19,204 nt of DNA from Sphingomonadales bacterium (GCA_027489295.1 JAIYAA010000370.1:1-19204); one strand, 5' to 3'. Positions 1 through 7,988 are shown, counted from the stretch's first letter. The notes: a model not told the origin generated them from the letters alone. Program-made: numbers and translations.

Positions 1-38
1 AGCGGCGGCAGGTTGGCGCGCGGGGCGTCCACCGTCAT
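1..38 (-). CDS. start of an unknown leftward gene (partial)
   Basis: Only 12 codons are inside the window, reading MTVDAPRANLPP on the minus strand from an ATG at 38-36. A GGAGA Shine-Dalgarno-like sequence lies a few bases upstream on that strand, which supports a real start. The gene runs divergently from imuA. Nothing in this short N-terminus identifies the product; there is no obvious signal peptide in what can be seen. Confidence 0.5.
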   Translation of the reverse strand, partial: MTVDAPRANLPP

Positions 39-102
39 GGTCTCTCCATCAGATACGGCCGTGTCGCCACGGACAACGCACGAACTCGAATTGCGCAAGG
101 CT

Positions 103-129
103 GTTATAAAATTTCAACGTGCCTGTCGA
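103..129 (-). promoter_or_regulatory. candidate promoter for the leftward gene at 38
   Basis: On the minus strand a -35-like TCGACA (129-124) and a -10-like TATAAC (108-103) each match 5 of 6 consensus bases. The 15-base spacing is shorter than ideal. It sits in an AT-rich patch of otherwise GC-rich DNA, about 65 bases upstream of the ATG at 38. This is a motif-based inference. Confidence 0.35.
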
Positions 130-175
130 GATGGGGCAGCAGGGCTGGCCTAAAAATTTGGGACACGGAGTCCGA

Positions 176-203
176 TTGACTCCCATGCCAATTGGAACAA
201 AAT
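176..203 (+). promoter_or_regulatory. predicted imuA-imuB-dnaE2 promoter
   Basis: TTGACT (176-181) is a strong -35 element. CAAAAT (198-203) is a 4/6 match to the -10 consensus with a 16-base spacer. The -10 lies inside the LexA box at 195-209, the arrangement expected for direct repression. Transcription would start near 210, giving a leader of about 40 bases before the GTG at 250. Confidence 0.55.
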
Positions 204-209
204 AGGAAC
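195..209 (+). promoter_or_regulatory. LexA (SOS) box upstream of imuA
   Basis: The sequence GAACAAAATAGGAAC is a perfect GAAC-N7-GAAC direct repeat, the reverse complement of the GTTC-N7-GTTC operator known for alphaproteobacterial LexA. It overlaps the predicted -10 and lies 40 bases upstream of imuA, a gene family that is LexA-controlled in alphaproteobacteria such as Caulobacter. Motif and context agree, so confidence is high. Confidence 0.9.
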
Positions 210-249
210 GAACGAGTCGGACCTGTCATCAACCCCGAGCGAGTCGCCC

Positions 250-996
250 GTGCCCGATCCTGCCACTCTCGACCAGTTGCGCGCAATGCTCAGCGCCATC
301 GACGGCACCGGATTCCGTCGGCGCCCGGTGCTGCCGTTCGGGCTGGAGCGGCTCGATTCGAAGCTGGCGGACGGCGGGCTGCGGCTCGATGCGCTGCACG
401 AGATTTCGGGTGCCACGCCCGACCTGACCGACGATTGTGCCGCCACCACCTTCCTTGGCGGAATCGCCGCGCGCTGCTGGGGGCCGGTGCTGTGGGTGGT
501 GCGGCGGCGCGACCTGTTCGCCCCTGGGCTGGCGCAGGTCGGCCTCGATCCCAAGCGGGTGATCTATGCCGAGGCGCGCGACGACGACGAACTGCTCGCG
601 ATCATGGAGGAAGGGCTGCGCCATCGCGGCCTCGGCGCGGTAATCGGCGAAGTGAAGCGCGTCGCGATGCCAGCGACGCGGCGGCTGCAGCTGGTGGCCG
701 AGGGGGGCCGCACGATCGCGCTGCTGCTCAAGCGCCATGCGCGCGAGGGGAGCGATCCGCTGGGGGCGCCGTCGGCGGCGGTGACGCGCTGGCGGATCGG
801 CTGCGCGCCCTCGGCGCCGCTGCCGGTGGAGGGGGTCGGCCGGCCGCGCTGGGACGTGTCGCTGGCGCGGCAACGGGGGGGAGAAGCATTCCAACTGTTG
901 GTGGAGGCCTGCGATGCAACGGGTCGCTGCGCTCTTCCTGCCCCACTGGTCGCTCGACCGCGTGCGGCGGGCCGAGCGGCGCGCGCCGCCGCCTGA
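250..996 (+). CDS. imuA: ImuA, RecA-like SOS mutasome accessory protein
   Basis: This 248-residue protein fits the size of the ImuA family, RecA/SulA-like proteins that work with ImuB and DnaE2 in damage-induced mutagenesis. The N-terminal part holds the family signature around residues 30-52 (GLERLDSKLADGGL, then LHEISG). I chose the GTG at 250 because it follows a purine-rich GAGCGAG and because the reading frame further upstream crosses the LexA box. The C-terminus is arginine/alanine-rich and runs 83 bases into imuB in another frame. It is the first gene of a LexA-controlled operon. The family assignment rests on the signature and on the diagnostic imuA-imuB-dnaE2 order. Confidence 0.9.
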   Translation: MPDPATLDQLRAMLSAIDGTGFRRRPVLPFGLERLDSKLADGGLRLDALHEISGATPDLTDDCAATTFLGGIAARCWGPVLWVVRRRDLFAPGLAQVGLDPKRVIYAEARDDDELLAIMEEGLRHRGLGAVIGEVKRVAMPATRRLQLVAEGGRTIALLLKRHAREGSDPLGAPSAAVTRWRIGCAPSAPLPVEGVGRPRWDVSLARQRGGEAFQLLVEACDATGRCALPAPLVARPRAAGRAARAAA

Positions 997-2953
997 GCGG
1001 GCGCACCCTCTTTCCCCCGACGCGCCTTCCGACGACGCGTTCTTGCCCGTCCAGGCGCTGGCGGAAGCCGAGCAGGAGGCCGCCTGCTCCGTCCAGCGCG
1101 GCGGCGGCTGGCGGCCGGGTGCGCGCTGGGCGCGGGGCGAGCGTGATGCGGCGATTGCCGCACTTCCGCCGCACCAGCGGCCGCCGATGCGCGAACTCGG
1201 CCGGCGCAGCGAGGCGGCGGAGCCGGTCTTCAAGCGGATGCGGCCCGACGAGGGTGGCGCGATGGCGGGTGGCGGGGTGGTGCGGTTGCCGCTGGCGGCG
1301 CGCACGGTTGCTACGCCCGTTGATACGCCTGCGCCTACCATACACCCGTCATCCCGGCGGAAGCCGGGATCCATTCGCCTGTCGGTTTCGGCGCCTTCCC
1401 CAGCGGAGAAGGCAATGGATCCCGGCTTTCGCCGGGATGACGAAGGGGGGGTGGAGGCCCCCCGCCTCCTCTCCCGCCGCACCGGCAGCCGCAGCGAAGT
1501 CGCCGCCGCATGTCCCGCCGCGCTCGCCGCGGGCATCCGCATCGGCATGGCGCTCACCCAGGCCCGTGCGTTGGTGCCGGAACTCCGTATCGATCCCGCC
1601 GACCCGGACGCCGACCGCATCGACCTCGAACGGCTGGCGCACAGCCTGGCCCGCCGCTGGTCGCCGAGCGTCACCATTGCCAGCGACGACCTGCTGTTCC
1701 TCGATCTGACCGGCGTCGCCCATCTGCATGGCGGTGAGGCCAGGACGCTGCGCCGGCTGCACGCGCTGCTCGCCCGGTTGGGCTTCGCCGCCAGGATCGC
1801 CGTCGCCGATACCCCCGGCGCCGCCTGGGCCTTGGCCCGCTTCCGCCCCGAGACGCTGCTCCTTTGCCCGCCCGGCGACCAGGGCGGATGGCTCACCCCC
1901 CTGCCCGTCGAGGCGCTGCGGCTGGAGAGCGATGCCACCGTTCTCCTCCAGCGGCTGGGCGTCGACAGCATCGGCCAGCTCGCCGCGCTCCCCCGCGCGC
2001 CCTTGGTCCGCCGCTTCGGCACCGCCATCGCCGCGCGGCTCGACCAGGCACTGGGCCGCATCCCGGAGCCGGTCACCCCGGTCACTCCGCCCGAGCCGAT
2101 CGCCGTCACCCAGCGCTTCGCCGAACCGATCGCCACCCCCGAGGCGATCGCCCACTGGCTGGGCGACCTCGTCCGCCGCCTCGCCGAAGCGCTGGCGGAA
2201 GCGGGCCAGGGCGCCCGCCGCATCGGGCTGGTTGCGGACCGCGTCGACGGCGTGCCGCAGCGGATCGGCATCGGCCTCGCCCGCGCGAGCCGCGATCCGG
2301 CGCACCTGCTCCGCCTGCTCGCCCGCCGGATCGACCAGATCGAACCGGGCTATGGCCTCGACGCGATGACGCTGCACCTGCTGCGCAGCGAACCGCTGGG
2401 CGCGCTGCCGGTCGACGAGCGGCTGGATGCCGAGACGGTGCCCGATCTCGCGCCCTTGATCGACACGCTGGCGACGCGGATCGGGATGGCGCGGCTGTGG
2501 CGGATGCAGGCCGTGGAAAGCGATGTGCCCGAACGCTCGGCCGCCGCACTGCCGCCGCTCGACCCGCCCGAGCGCGTGGCGCCGCCGATGAAGGCCGACG
2601 ATGTCCGCCAGCTCGATCGCCATGCCCCGTTGCCGCCCTGGCACCCGGATTGGCCGCGGCCGATCCGCCTGCTGCGCCGGCCCGAGCGGCTGGACTTCGT
2701 GGTCGCCGAGCTGCCCGACCAGCCGCCGCGCCGCTTCACCTGGCGCGGCGAGCGGCACGAGGTGGTCCGTGCCGATGGGCCCGAGCGGATTCATGGCGAA
2801 TGGTGGAAGCGCGCGACCGAGACCCATGCCACGCGCGACTATTTCCGCGTCGAGGATGAGCGCGGCCGCCGCTACTGGCTGTTCCGCCAGGGGGACGGCG
2901 AACGCCAAGTGACAGGCGATCTCAGCTGGTACCTGCACGGCCTGTTCGGGTGA
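914..2953 (+). CDS. imuB: ImuB, Y-family polymerase-like mutasome hub protein
   Basis: ImuB proteins are catalytically dead Y-family polymerase relatives that link DnaE2 to the sliding clamp. Here the N-terminal strand (VAALFLPHWSLDRVRR, residues 4-19) and the core resume at about residue 192 (SRSEVAAACPAALAAGIRIGM). The Y-family active-site region is SDDLLFLDLTG (257-267) where active enzymes have S-x-D-E, so the acidic pair is not intact. The C-terminal 60 residues match the usual ImuB tail, ending WYLHGLFG. At 679 residues it is far longer than typical ImuB (about 500). The excess is a low-complexity linker at residues 22-190, part of which (145-177) is encoded by a palindromic repeat. The ATG at 914 follows a TGGAGG ribosome site. 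It overlaps imuA by 83 bases and dnaE2 by 4. Confidence 0.93.
   Translation: MQRVAALFLPHWSLDRVRRAERRAPPPERAHPLSPDAPSDDAFLPVQALAEAEQEAACSVQRGGGWRPGARWARGERDAAIAALPPHQRPPMRELGRRSEAAEPVFKRMRPDEGGAMAGGGVVRLPLAARTVATPVDTPAPTIHPSSRRKPGSIRLSVSAPSPAEKAMDPGFRRDDEGGVEAPRLLSRRTGSRSEVAAACPAALAAGIRIGMALTQARALVPELRIDPADPDADRIDLERLAHSLARRWSPSVTIASDDLLFLDLTGVAHLHGGEARTLRRLHALLARLGFAARIAVADTPGAAWALARFRPETLLLCPPGDQGGWLTPLPVEALRLESDATVLLQRLGVDSIGQLAALPRAPLVRRFGTAIAARLDQALGRIPEPVTPVTPPEPIAVTQRFAEPIATPEAIAHWLGDLVRRLAEALAEAGQGARRIGLVADRVDGVPQRIGIGLARASRDPAHLLRLLARRIDQIEPGYGLDAMTLHLLRSEPLGALPVDERLDAETVPDLAPLIDTLATRIGMARLWRMQAVESDVPERSAAALPPLDPPERVAPPMKADDVRQLDRHAPLPPWHPDWPRPIRLLRRPERLDFVVAELPDQPPRRFTWRGERHEVVRADGPERIHGEWWKRATETHATRDYFRVEDERGRRYWLFRQGDGERQVTGDLSWYLHGLFG
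1347..1442. repeat. palindromic dispersed repeat inside imuB
   Basis: Two 29-base arms, 1347-1375 and 1414-1442, are inverted copies of each other with one mismatch. Each arm is itself a hairpin (CCCGGC-GGAA-GCCGGG and CCCGGC-TTTC-GCCGGG). The 38 bases between them are not repetitive. The whole unit is 96 bases, exactly 32 codons, and leaves the imuB frame open. Its translation (SSRRKPGSI ... MDPGFRRDD) is the kind of peptide that this common proteobacterial intergenic repeat produces when captured in genes. Identification as a dispersed element is from recognition; copy number cannot be seen in this window. Confidence 0.85.
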
Positions 2954-5900
2954 GCACGGCCATGTATTCGGAACTCCAGGTCACCAGCCATTATTCCTTC
3001 CTGCGCGGCGCCTCCGCGCCGTCCGAGCTGTTCGAGGCGGCGGCCGCGTACGGCATGCCCGCGCTGGGCATCACCGATCACAACAGCGTCGGCGGCATCG
3101 TCCGCGGGCTGGTCGCGGCGGAGGCAACCGGCGTGCGGCTGGTCACCGGCTGCCGGCTCGACCTGACCGACGGCAGCGGCGTGCTGGTCTGGCCCGAGGA
3201 TCTGGCGGCGTGGTCGCGGCTCACCCGGCTGCTCAGCATCGGCAAGGCGCGCGCGGATGCGCAGCACGGCGAGAAGGGGCAGTGCTTCCTCCATTGGGAG
3301 GATGTCGCGGGGCATGCGGACGGCCTCGTCGCCGCGCTGGTGCCCGGCATGGCGGACGCTGGCGACCCGGCGGCGCTGCGCTGGATGGCGGATGTGTTCG
3401 GGGAGCGCGGCCATGTCACGCTCACCCGCCATCGCCGCCCGCAGGAGGCGATACGGCTGCATGGCCTGGCCGAGGCCGCCGCCGCGCACGGCCTGACCCC
3501 GCTCGCCACCGGCGACGTGCTCTATCATCATCCCGACCGGCGGATGCTGCACGATGTGATGACCGCGATCCGCCACACCACCACCGTCGACGATCTCGGT
3601 TTCCGCCGCGTCCGCAGCGCCGACCGGCACCTCAAGCCCCCGCACGAAATGGCGCGCCGCTTCGCCGCCTGGCCGCAAGCGCTGCACGCGGTGGCGGCAG
3701 TGGTCGAGCGGTGCAGCTTCAATCCCCGCGAGCTGGGCAAACTCTATCGCTACCCGGACGAAGTGGTGATGTCCGGCCGCAGTCCGCAGGAGGCACTGGC
3801 CAAGCTCGCCCGCGATGCGCTTGCCGCCAAGTTCCCCGAAGGGGCGCCGCCGGCTTATGCCGAGCTGCTGGAGAAGGAGCTGACGTTGGTCGAGAAGTTC
3901 GGCTATGCCCCCTATTTCCTCACCGTCCATTCGATCGTCCGCTACGCTCGCGCGCAGGAGATCCTCTGCCAGGGACGCGGCAGCGCGGCCAATTCGCTGA
4001 TCTGCTTCCTGCTCGGCGTCACCTCGATCGATCCGGTGGTGCACAAGCTGCTGTTCGAACGCTTCCTATCCGAAGATCGCAACGAGCCCCCCGATATCGA
4101 CGTCGATTTCGAACATGAACGGCGCGAGGAAGTGATCCAATGGATCTACGAAACCTATGGCGCGCGCCATGCTGCGCTCACCGCGGTGGTCAGTCGCTAT
4201 CGTACAAGGGGCGCGGTCCGCGAGGTAGGCAAGGCGCTGGGGCTGCCCGAGGACGTCACCGCCGGGCTGGCAGGGCAGGTCTGGGGCTGGTCGAACGAGG
4301 GGGTGAGCGAGGCCGATGCCGCCGCGCTCAACCTCGACGCCAGCGAGCCGCGGCTGGCATTGACGCTCGACCTCGCCCGCCAGTTGATCGGCACCCCGCG
4401 CCATCGCTCGCAGCACCCCGGCGGCTTCGTGCTGGCCCAGGCCAATCTCGACGAGATCGTGCCGATCGAGCCGGCGGCGATGGTCGACCGGCGGGTGATC
4501 GAATGGGAGAAGGACGATATCGAGACGCTCGGCCTGATGAAGGTCGACATTCTCGGGCTCGGCATGCTCGGCTGCATGCGGCGCGCGTTCGACCTGCTCC
4601 AGCAGCACAAGGGCGTGAAGCTGACGCTCGCCTCGGACGCGATGCAGGAAGACGATCCGGCGACCTTCGCGATGATCCAGAAGGCCGACACGCTGGGCAC
4701 CTTCCAGATCGAGAGCCGGGCGCAGATGTCGATGCTGCCGCGACTGAAGCCCAAGATATTCTACGACCTCGTCATCCAGGTCGCCATCGTGCGGCCGGGG
4801 CCGATCCAGGGCGACATGGTGCACCCCTATCTGCGCCGGCGCGAGGGCAAGGAGGAGGTCGAGTATCCCAGCGAGGAGTTGAAGGACGTCCTCTTCAAGA
4901 CCTTTGGCGTCCCGCTGTTCCAGGAGCAGGCGATGAAGGTCGCCATCGTCGGCGCGGGGTTCAAGCCGGCCGAGGCCGATGCGCTGCGCCGGGCAATGGC
5001 GACGTTCAAATCGACCGGCGGCGTCACGCACTTCCGCGAGAAGATGATCAGCGGCATGCTGGAGAAGGGCTACACCCAGGATTTCGCCGAACGCACCTTC
5101 AAGCAGATCGAGGGCTTTGGCAGCTATGGCTTTCCCGAGAGCCACGCGGCCAGCTTCGCCAAGATCGCCTATGCCTCCAGCTGGATGAAGTGCCACCATC
5201 CCGACATCTTCTGCGCGGCGCTGCTCAACGCGCAGCCCATGGGGTTCTACGCGCCCGCGCAGATCGTCCGCGACGCGCGCGAGCATGGCGTCGAGGTGCG
5301 CGCGGTGTGCGTCAACGACAGCGTCTGGGATACGCGGGTGCTGGGATCCTCCCCGGAACGGGGAGGGGAGGGTCATAAGCTCCTCCCCCTCCGCCTCGGC
5401 ATGCGGGTGGTGCAGGGGCTGTCCGCACGCGATGCCGATGCGATCCTCGGGGCCCGCGCCGAGCGACCCTTCACCTCGATCGAGGATGTCTGGCGCCGCG
5501 CCCGCGTCGCGCCCGCGTCGCTGGCGAAGCTTGCGCAGGCCGATGCGTTCCGCGCCTTCGGCCAGGATCGCCGCCAGGCGCTCTGGGCGATCAAGGCGCT
5601 CGACCAGGCCCCGCTGCCGCTGTTCGCGGGGATCGAGGGACCGATCCAGGCCGCCGAGCCTGTGGTGTCCCTCACCCCCCTCAGCGCCGGCCGCGAGGTG
5701 GTGGAGGATTACCGCGCCACCCAGCTGAGCCTGCGCGCGCATCCGCTCCATTTCCTGCGGGACACACTCGCCGCGCGCCGCATCCGCCCGTGCGGCGATC
5801 TCAAGATCCTCAAGGACGGTGCGCGGGTGGAGGTGGCCGGCATCGTCCTCGTCCGCCAGAAGCCGGGCAGCGCCAAGAGCATCTTCCTCACCCTGGAGGA

Positions 5901-6264
5901 CGAGACCGGCATCGCCAATGCGATCGTCTGGCCGGCGCGGTTCGCGCTCTACCGGCCGATCATTCTCGCCGCGCCGATGATCGCGGTGCGGGGGCGCCTC
6001 CAGCGCGAGGGCGAGGTGCTGCACCTGATCGCCGAGACGATCACCGACCTCACCGAATTGCTGCGCAGCGTCGGCGCGCGCGACCTGCCGCGGATGACCA
6101 TGCCCGGCGACGGCGCGACGCATGGCGGCACCATCGATTCGCGCGACCGCAAGGTCACTCGGTCGAGCGACCCCGCGCATGCCTATCCGAAGCAGCGCAC
6201 GCCCGAGAGCTGGCCGTCGCGGCGCGAGGATATCATCCCGATCAAGTCGCACGATTTCCACTGA
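2950..6264 (+). CDS. dnaE2: DnaE2, error-prone DNA polymerase III alpha subunit
   Basis: This is the translesion C-family polymerase of the ImuA-ImuB-DnaE2 mutasome. It has an N-terminal PHP domain (HYSFLRGAS near residue 14, GITDHNSVGG near 39), then the polymerase core. The catalytic aspartates are visible: D382 and D384 in PPDIDVDF, and D533 in MKVDILGLG. An OB-fold lies at roughly residues 955-1035, and the tail (IPIKSHDFH) is typical of DnaE2. The length of 1104 residues is normal. The GTG at 2950 overlaps the imuB stop as GTGA. An ATG at 2962 (MYSELQVTSHYSFL) aligns better with the usual DnaE2 start and has GGTGAG upstream, so the true start may be there. A repeat-like stretch encodes residues about 799-813. 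Confidence 0.96.
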   Translation: MSTAMYSELQVTSHYSFLRGASAPSELFEAAAAYGMPALGITDHNSVGGIVRGLVAAEATGVRLVTGCRLDLTDGSGVLVWPEDLAAWSRLTRLLSIGKARADAQHGEKGQCFLHWEDVAGHADGLVAALVPGMADAGDPAALRWMADVFGERGHVTLTRHRRPQEAIRLHGLAEAAAAHGLTPLATGDVLYHHPDRRMLHDVMTAIRHTTTVDDLGFRRVRSADRHLKPPHEMARRFAAWPQALHAVAAVVERCSFNPRELGKLYRYPDEVVMSGRSPQEALAKLARDALAAKFPEGAPPAYAELLEKELTLVEKFGYAPYFLTVHSIVRYARAQEILCQGRGSAANSLICFLLGVTSIDPVVHKLLFERFLSEDRNEPPDIDVDFEHERREEVIQWIYETYGARHAALTAVVSRYRTRGAVREVGKALGLPEDVTAGLAGQVWGWSNEGVSEADAAALNLDASEPRLALTLDLARQLIGTPRHRSQHPGGFVLAQANLDEIVPIEPAAMVDRRVIEWEKDDIETLGLMKVDILGLGMLGCMRRAFDLLQQHKGVKLTLASDAMQEDDPATFAMIQKADTLGTFQIESRAQMSMLPRLKPKIFYDLVIQVAIVRPGPIQGDMVHPYLRRREGKEEVEYPSEELKDVLFKTFGVPLFQEQAMKVAIVGAGFKPAEADALRRAMATFKSTGGVTHFREKMISGMLEKGYTQDFAERTFKQIEGFGSYGFPESHAASFAKIAYASSWMKCHHPDIFCAALLNAQPMGFYAPAQIVRDAREHGVEVRAVCVNDSVWDTRVLGSSPERGGEGHKLLPLRLGMRVVQGLSARDADAILGARAERPFTSIEDVWRRARVAPASLAKLAQADAFRAFGQDRRQALWAIKALDQAPLPLFAGIEGPIQAAEPVVSLTPLSAGREVVEDYRATQLSLRAHPLHFLRDTLAARRIRPCGDLKILKDGARVEVAGIVLVRQKPGSAKSIFLTLEDETGIANAIVWPARFALYRPIILAAPMIAVRGRLQREGEVLHLIAETITDLTELLRSVGARDLPRMTMPGDGATHGGTIDSRDRKVTRSSDPAHAYPKQRTPESWPSRREDIIPIKSHDFH
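5347..5390. repeat. CCTCCCC/GGGGAGG palindromic repeat inside dnaE2
   Basis: CCTCCCC (5348-5354) and GGGGAGG (5360-5366) form a perfect 7-base inverted repeat around GGAAC. A further CTCCTCCCCCTCC tract (5380-5392) could pair with the GGGGAGGGGAGGG run. The encoded peptide (GSSPERGGEGHKLLP, residues 799-813) sits between VWDTRVL and LRLGMRVVQGL, where DnaE2 proteins normally have a short, variable turn. The sequence resembles a short GC-rich repeat family common between genes in sphingomonads. Exact borders are uncertain. Confidence 0.6.
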
Positions 6265-6292
6265 TGCCGAACATCGCTACGCAGCGGCATCA
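6262..6292 (+). terminator. possible weak terminator hairpin after dnaE2
   Basis: TGATGCCG (6262-6269) and CGGCATCA (6285-6292) form a perfect 8-base stem with a 15-base loop; the left arm contains the dnaE2 stop codon. Only TCTT follows, with no U-tract, so it may merely slow transcription or protect the mRNA end. Confidence 0.35.
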
Positions 6293-6307
6293 TCTTCCGG
6301 GGGGACC

Positions 6308-6853
6308 ATGCTGAATTATCTTCCGATCGCTCTATCGGGCCTGCTGCTCGCATCCGCCGCGCAGGCGCAAAGCGTGGCACCGCCGCCCGCGGCGCTGCAG
6401 GCGCTCGAAGGCTGCTGGCAGGGCAGCGGTACCGTGATGGACAAGCCCGTCACCCTCACGCTCCGCGCCGCGCCGACCGCACTGGGCGCGATGATCGCGC
6501 TCGACACCACCAGCGTCGCCACCGCCGATGCCGCGGATCGCTACGCCGCGCACCTCGTGTTCGGCTGGTTGCCGGACAAGGCCGGGCGTCCGGCGGGCGC
6601 GCTCACCGGCTATTGGGCGGACAGCTTCGGCGGCGCCTTCGCGGCGCCCGGCGAGGGCGAGGCGCAGGATCAGGGATTCGAGATGCGCTATCGCTTCGGC
6701 AGCGACACCTTCGTCAATCGCTGGCGGCGCACGGGGCGGGCGCTCGAATGGACGATCGTCGCGCGCGATGCCGCAGGCAAGGAAAGCCCCTTCGCCACCT
6801 ATCGGCTGACCGTCACGCCCTGCGGACCGGCCAGGCCGGCGCCGCGCCGCTAG
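6308..6853 (+). CDS. small exported protein, lipocalin-like/DUF1579-like fold suspected
   Basis: This 181-residue protein begins with a clear Sec signal peptide (MLNYLPIALSGLLLASAAQA, cleavage after AQA near residue 20). The ATG at 6308 is chosen because of the GGGGGGA sequence just upstream and because the signal peptide starts there; the frame is open further upstream inside dnaE2. The mature part begins LQALEGCWQGSGTV and then has alternating hydrophobic strands, as in small beta-barrel heterodimerising or heme/lipid-binding proteins that start with an LxGxWxGxG turn. There are two cysteines, near the start and the end of the mature chain, which may form a disulfide. I do not recognise a specific family. 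It lies 43 bases after dnaE2 but probably is not part of the SOS function. Confidence 0.8.
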   Translation: MLNYLPIALSGLLLASAAQAQSVAPPPAALQALEGCWQGSGTVMDKPVTLTLRAAPTALGAMIALDTTSVATADAADRYAAHLVFGWLPDKAGRPAGALTGYWADSFGGAFAAPGEGEAQDQGFEMRYRFGSDTFVNRWRRTGRALEWTIVARDAAGKESPFATYRLTVTPCGPARPAPRR

Positions 6854-6868
6854 GACGCCGCGCCGGCC
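6834..6868. terminator. possible bidirectional hairpin between convergent genes
   Basis: GGCCGGCGC (6834-6842) and GCGCCGGCC (6860-6868) form a perfect 9-base stem with a 17-base loop. It spans the end of the exported-protein gene and stops just short of the end of the hydrolase gene at 6875. No T-tract is present on either side, and GC-rich DNA makes such stems by chance. Confidence 0.3.
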
Positions 6869-6874
6869 CGCGGA

Positions 6875-7882
6875 TCAGCCCGCGACCACCGTCTGCTCGA
6901 TCGTGCCGAAGATCGGGTGGTGCTTGTCGTCTTCCGCCCAGATGCGGATCGTGTCGCCGGCCTTGAGGAACGGCGTTTCCGCAGCCCCCCGCAGGATCGT
7001 CTCGACGGTGCGGACCTCGGCAAGGCAGCAATAGCCCTTGCCGCCCTCGCCGATCGGCTTGCCCGGGCCGCCATCGGCATCGCGGTTGGAGACGGTGCCC
7101 GATCCGATGATCGTGCCGGCGCCCAGCGCGCGCGTCTTCGCCGCATGGGCGATCAGCGTGCCGAAATCGAAGGTCATGTCCTCGCCCGCCTCGACGCGGC
7201 CGAACGGCTGGCCGTTGAGATCGACCATCAGCGTGCGGTGGAGCTTGCCCTCCTGCCACCAGCTGCCCAGCGCATCGGGCGTGACGAACACCGGCGAGAA
7301 GGCGCTGGCCGGCTTGGACTGGAAGAAGCCGAAGCCCTTGGCCAGCTCGCCCGGGATCAGGTTGCGCAACGACACGTCGTTGGTCAGGCCTACCAGCCGC
7401 ACCGCCGCCAGCGCGTCCTCACGGCTCGCGCCCAGCGGCACGTCGCCGGTGACGACCACCACCTCGGCCTCGAGATCGCAGCCCCAGCTTTCGTCCTTGA
7501 GCGGAATCGCGTCGCGCGGCCCCAGGAACCCGTCCGATCCGCCCTGATACATCAGCGGATCCTGCCAGAAGCTCTCGGGCAGCTCCGCGCCGCGCGCCTG
7601 CCGGACCAGCGCGACATGATTCACATAGGCCGATCCATCCGCCCACTGATAGGCGCGCGGCAGCGGTGCCGCCGCCTGGCGCTCGTGGAAGCGCATCATC
7701 GGGATCGCCTCATGCTCGAGATCGGTGGCGAGGTTGCGCAGATCGCCCTCCACCGTCGCCCAATCGTCGAGCGCCGCCTGCAGCGTCGGCGCGATATGGC
7801 TGGCGTCGGCGCACCAGGCGAGATCGTTGGAAACGACGACGAGCTTGCCGTCGCGTCCCTGCTTGAGGCTGGCTAGTTTCAT
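6875..7882 (-). CDS. fumarylacetoacetate hydrolase family protein
   Basis: This 335-residue protein is a fumarylacetoacetase/2-hydroxyhepta-2,4-diene-dioate isomerase fold enzyme. These are divalent-metal enzymes that cleave or isomerise 2-oxo/dioxo acids from aromatic breakdown. The metal ligands are visible as E138-A-E140 in DLEAEVVVVTGDV and D169 in GLTNDVSLRN, with the conserved SGTVSNRD turn near 261 and the KAGDTIRI strand near 307. I start at the ATG at 7882, which has AAGGAG 10 bases upstream on the minus strand; longer in-frame starts would run into the kinase gene. The exact substrate is unknown. No tyrosine or homogentisate pathway gene is next to it. It ends 21 bases from the convergent upstream gene. 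Confidence 0.9.
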   Translation of the reverse strand: MKLASLKQGRDGKLVVVSNDLAWCADASHIAPTLQAALDDWATVEGDLRNLATDLEHEAIPMMRFHERQAAAPLPRAYQWADGSAYVNHVALVRQARGAELPESFWQDPLMYQGGSDGFLGPRDAIPLKDESWGCDLEAEVVVVTGDVPLGASREDALAAVRLVGLTNDVSLRNLIPGELAKGFGFFQSKPASAFSPVFVTPDALGSWWQEGKLHRTLMVDLNGQPFGRVEAGEDMTFDFGTLIAHAAKTRALGAGTIIGSGTVSNRDADGGPGKPIGEGGKGYCCLAEVRTVETILRGAAETPFLKAGDTIRIWAEDDKHHPIFGTIEQTVVAG

Positions 7883-7931
7883 TTGACACCATCTCCTTCG
7901 GCGGTCGCCATAGGGCAACTTCGCTCGCCAC

Positions 7932-7956
7932 GGAACCGTAGCCCCTTGGTACGTAT
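7932..7956 (+). promoter_or_regulatory. possible EcfG-type general stress promoter of the kinase gene
   Basis: GGAAC (7932-7936) and CGTAT (7952-7956) are spaced by 15 bases, about 33 bases before the kinase ATG. Alphaproteobacterial EcfG promoters are GGAAC-N16-17-CGTT, so both the spacing and the last base of the -10 deviate. The position fits a transcription start near 7965. Treat as a suggestion only. Confidence 0.3.
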
Positions 7957-7988
7957 TTTGCCCAGTCGCATTGACTTCGGGGCGGGCC

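Noticed and set aside
1347..1442. CRISPR-like or transposon-end reading of the imuB palindrome
   Set aside because: There are only two inverted arms, no regular spacers, no target-site duplication and no transposase.
5605..5630. QAPLPLF in DnaE2 as a clamp-binding motif
   Set aside because: Spacing does not fit the pentapeptide consensus, and DnaE2 is known to rely on ImuB for clamp contact.
4066..6261. Long open frame antisense to dnaE2 (over 700 codons)
   Set aside because: It mirrors dnaE2 codons in GC-rich DNA, has no recognisable domain, and its product is a biased Arg/Ala/Gly/Asp-rich sequence.
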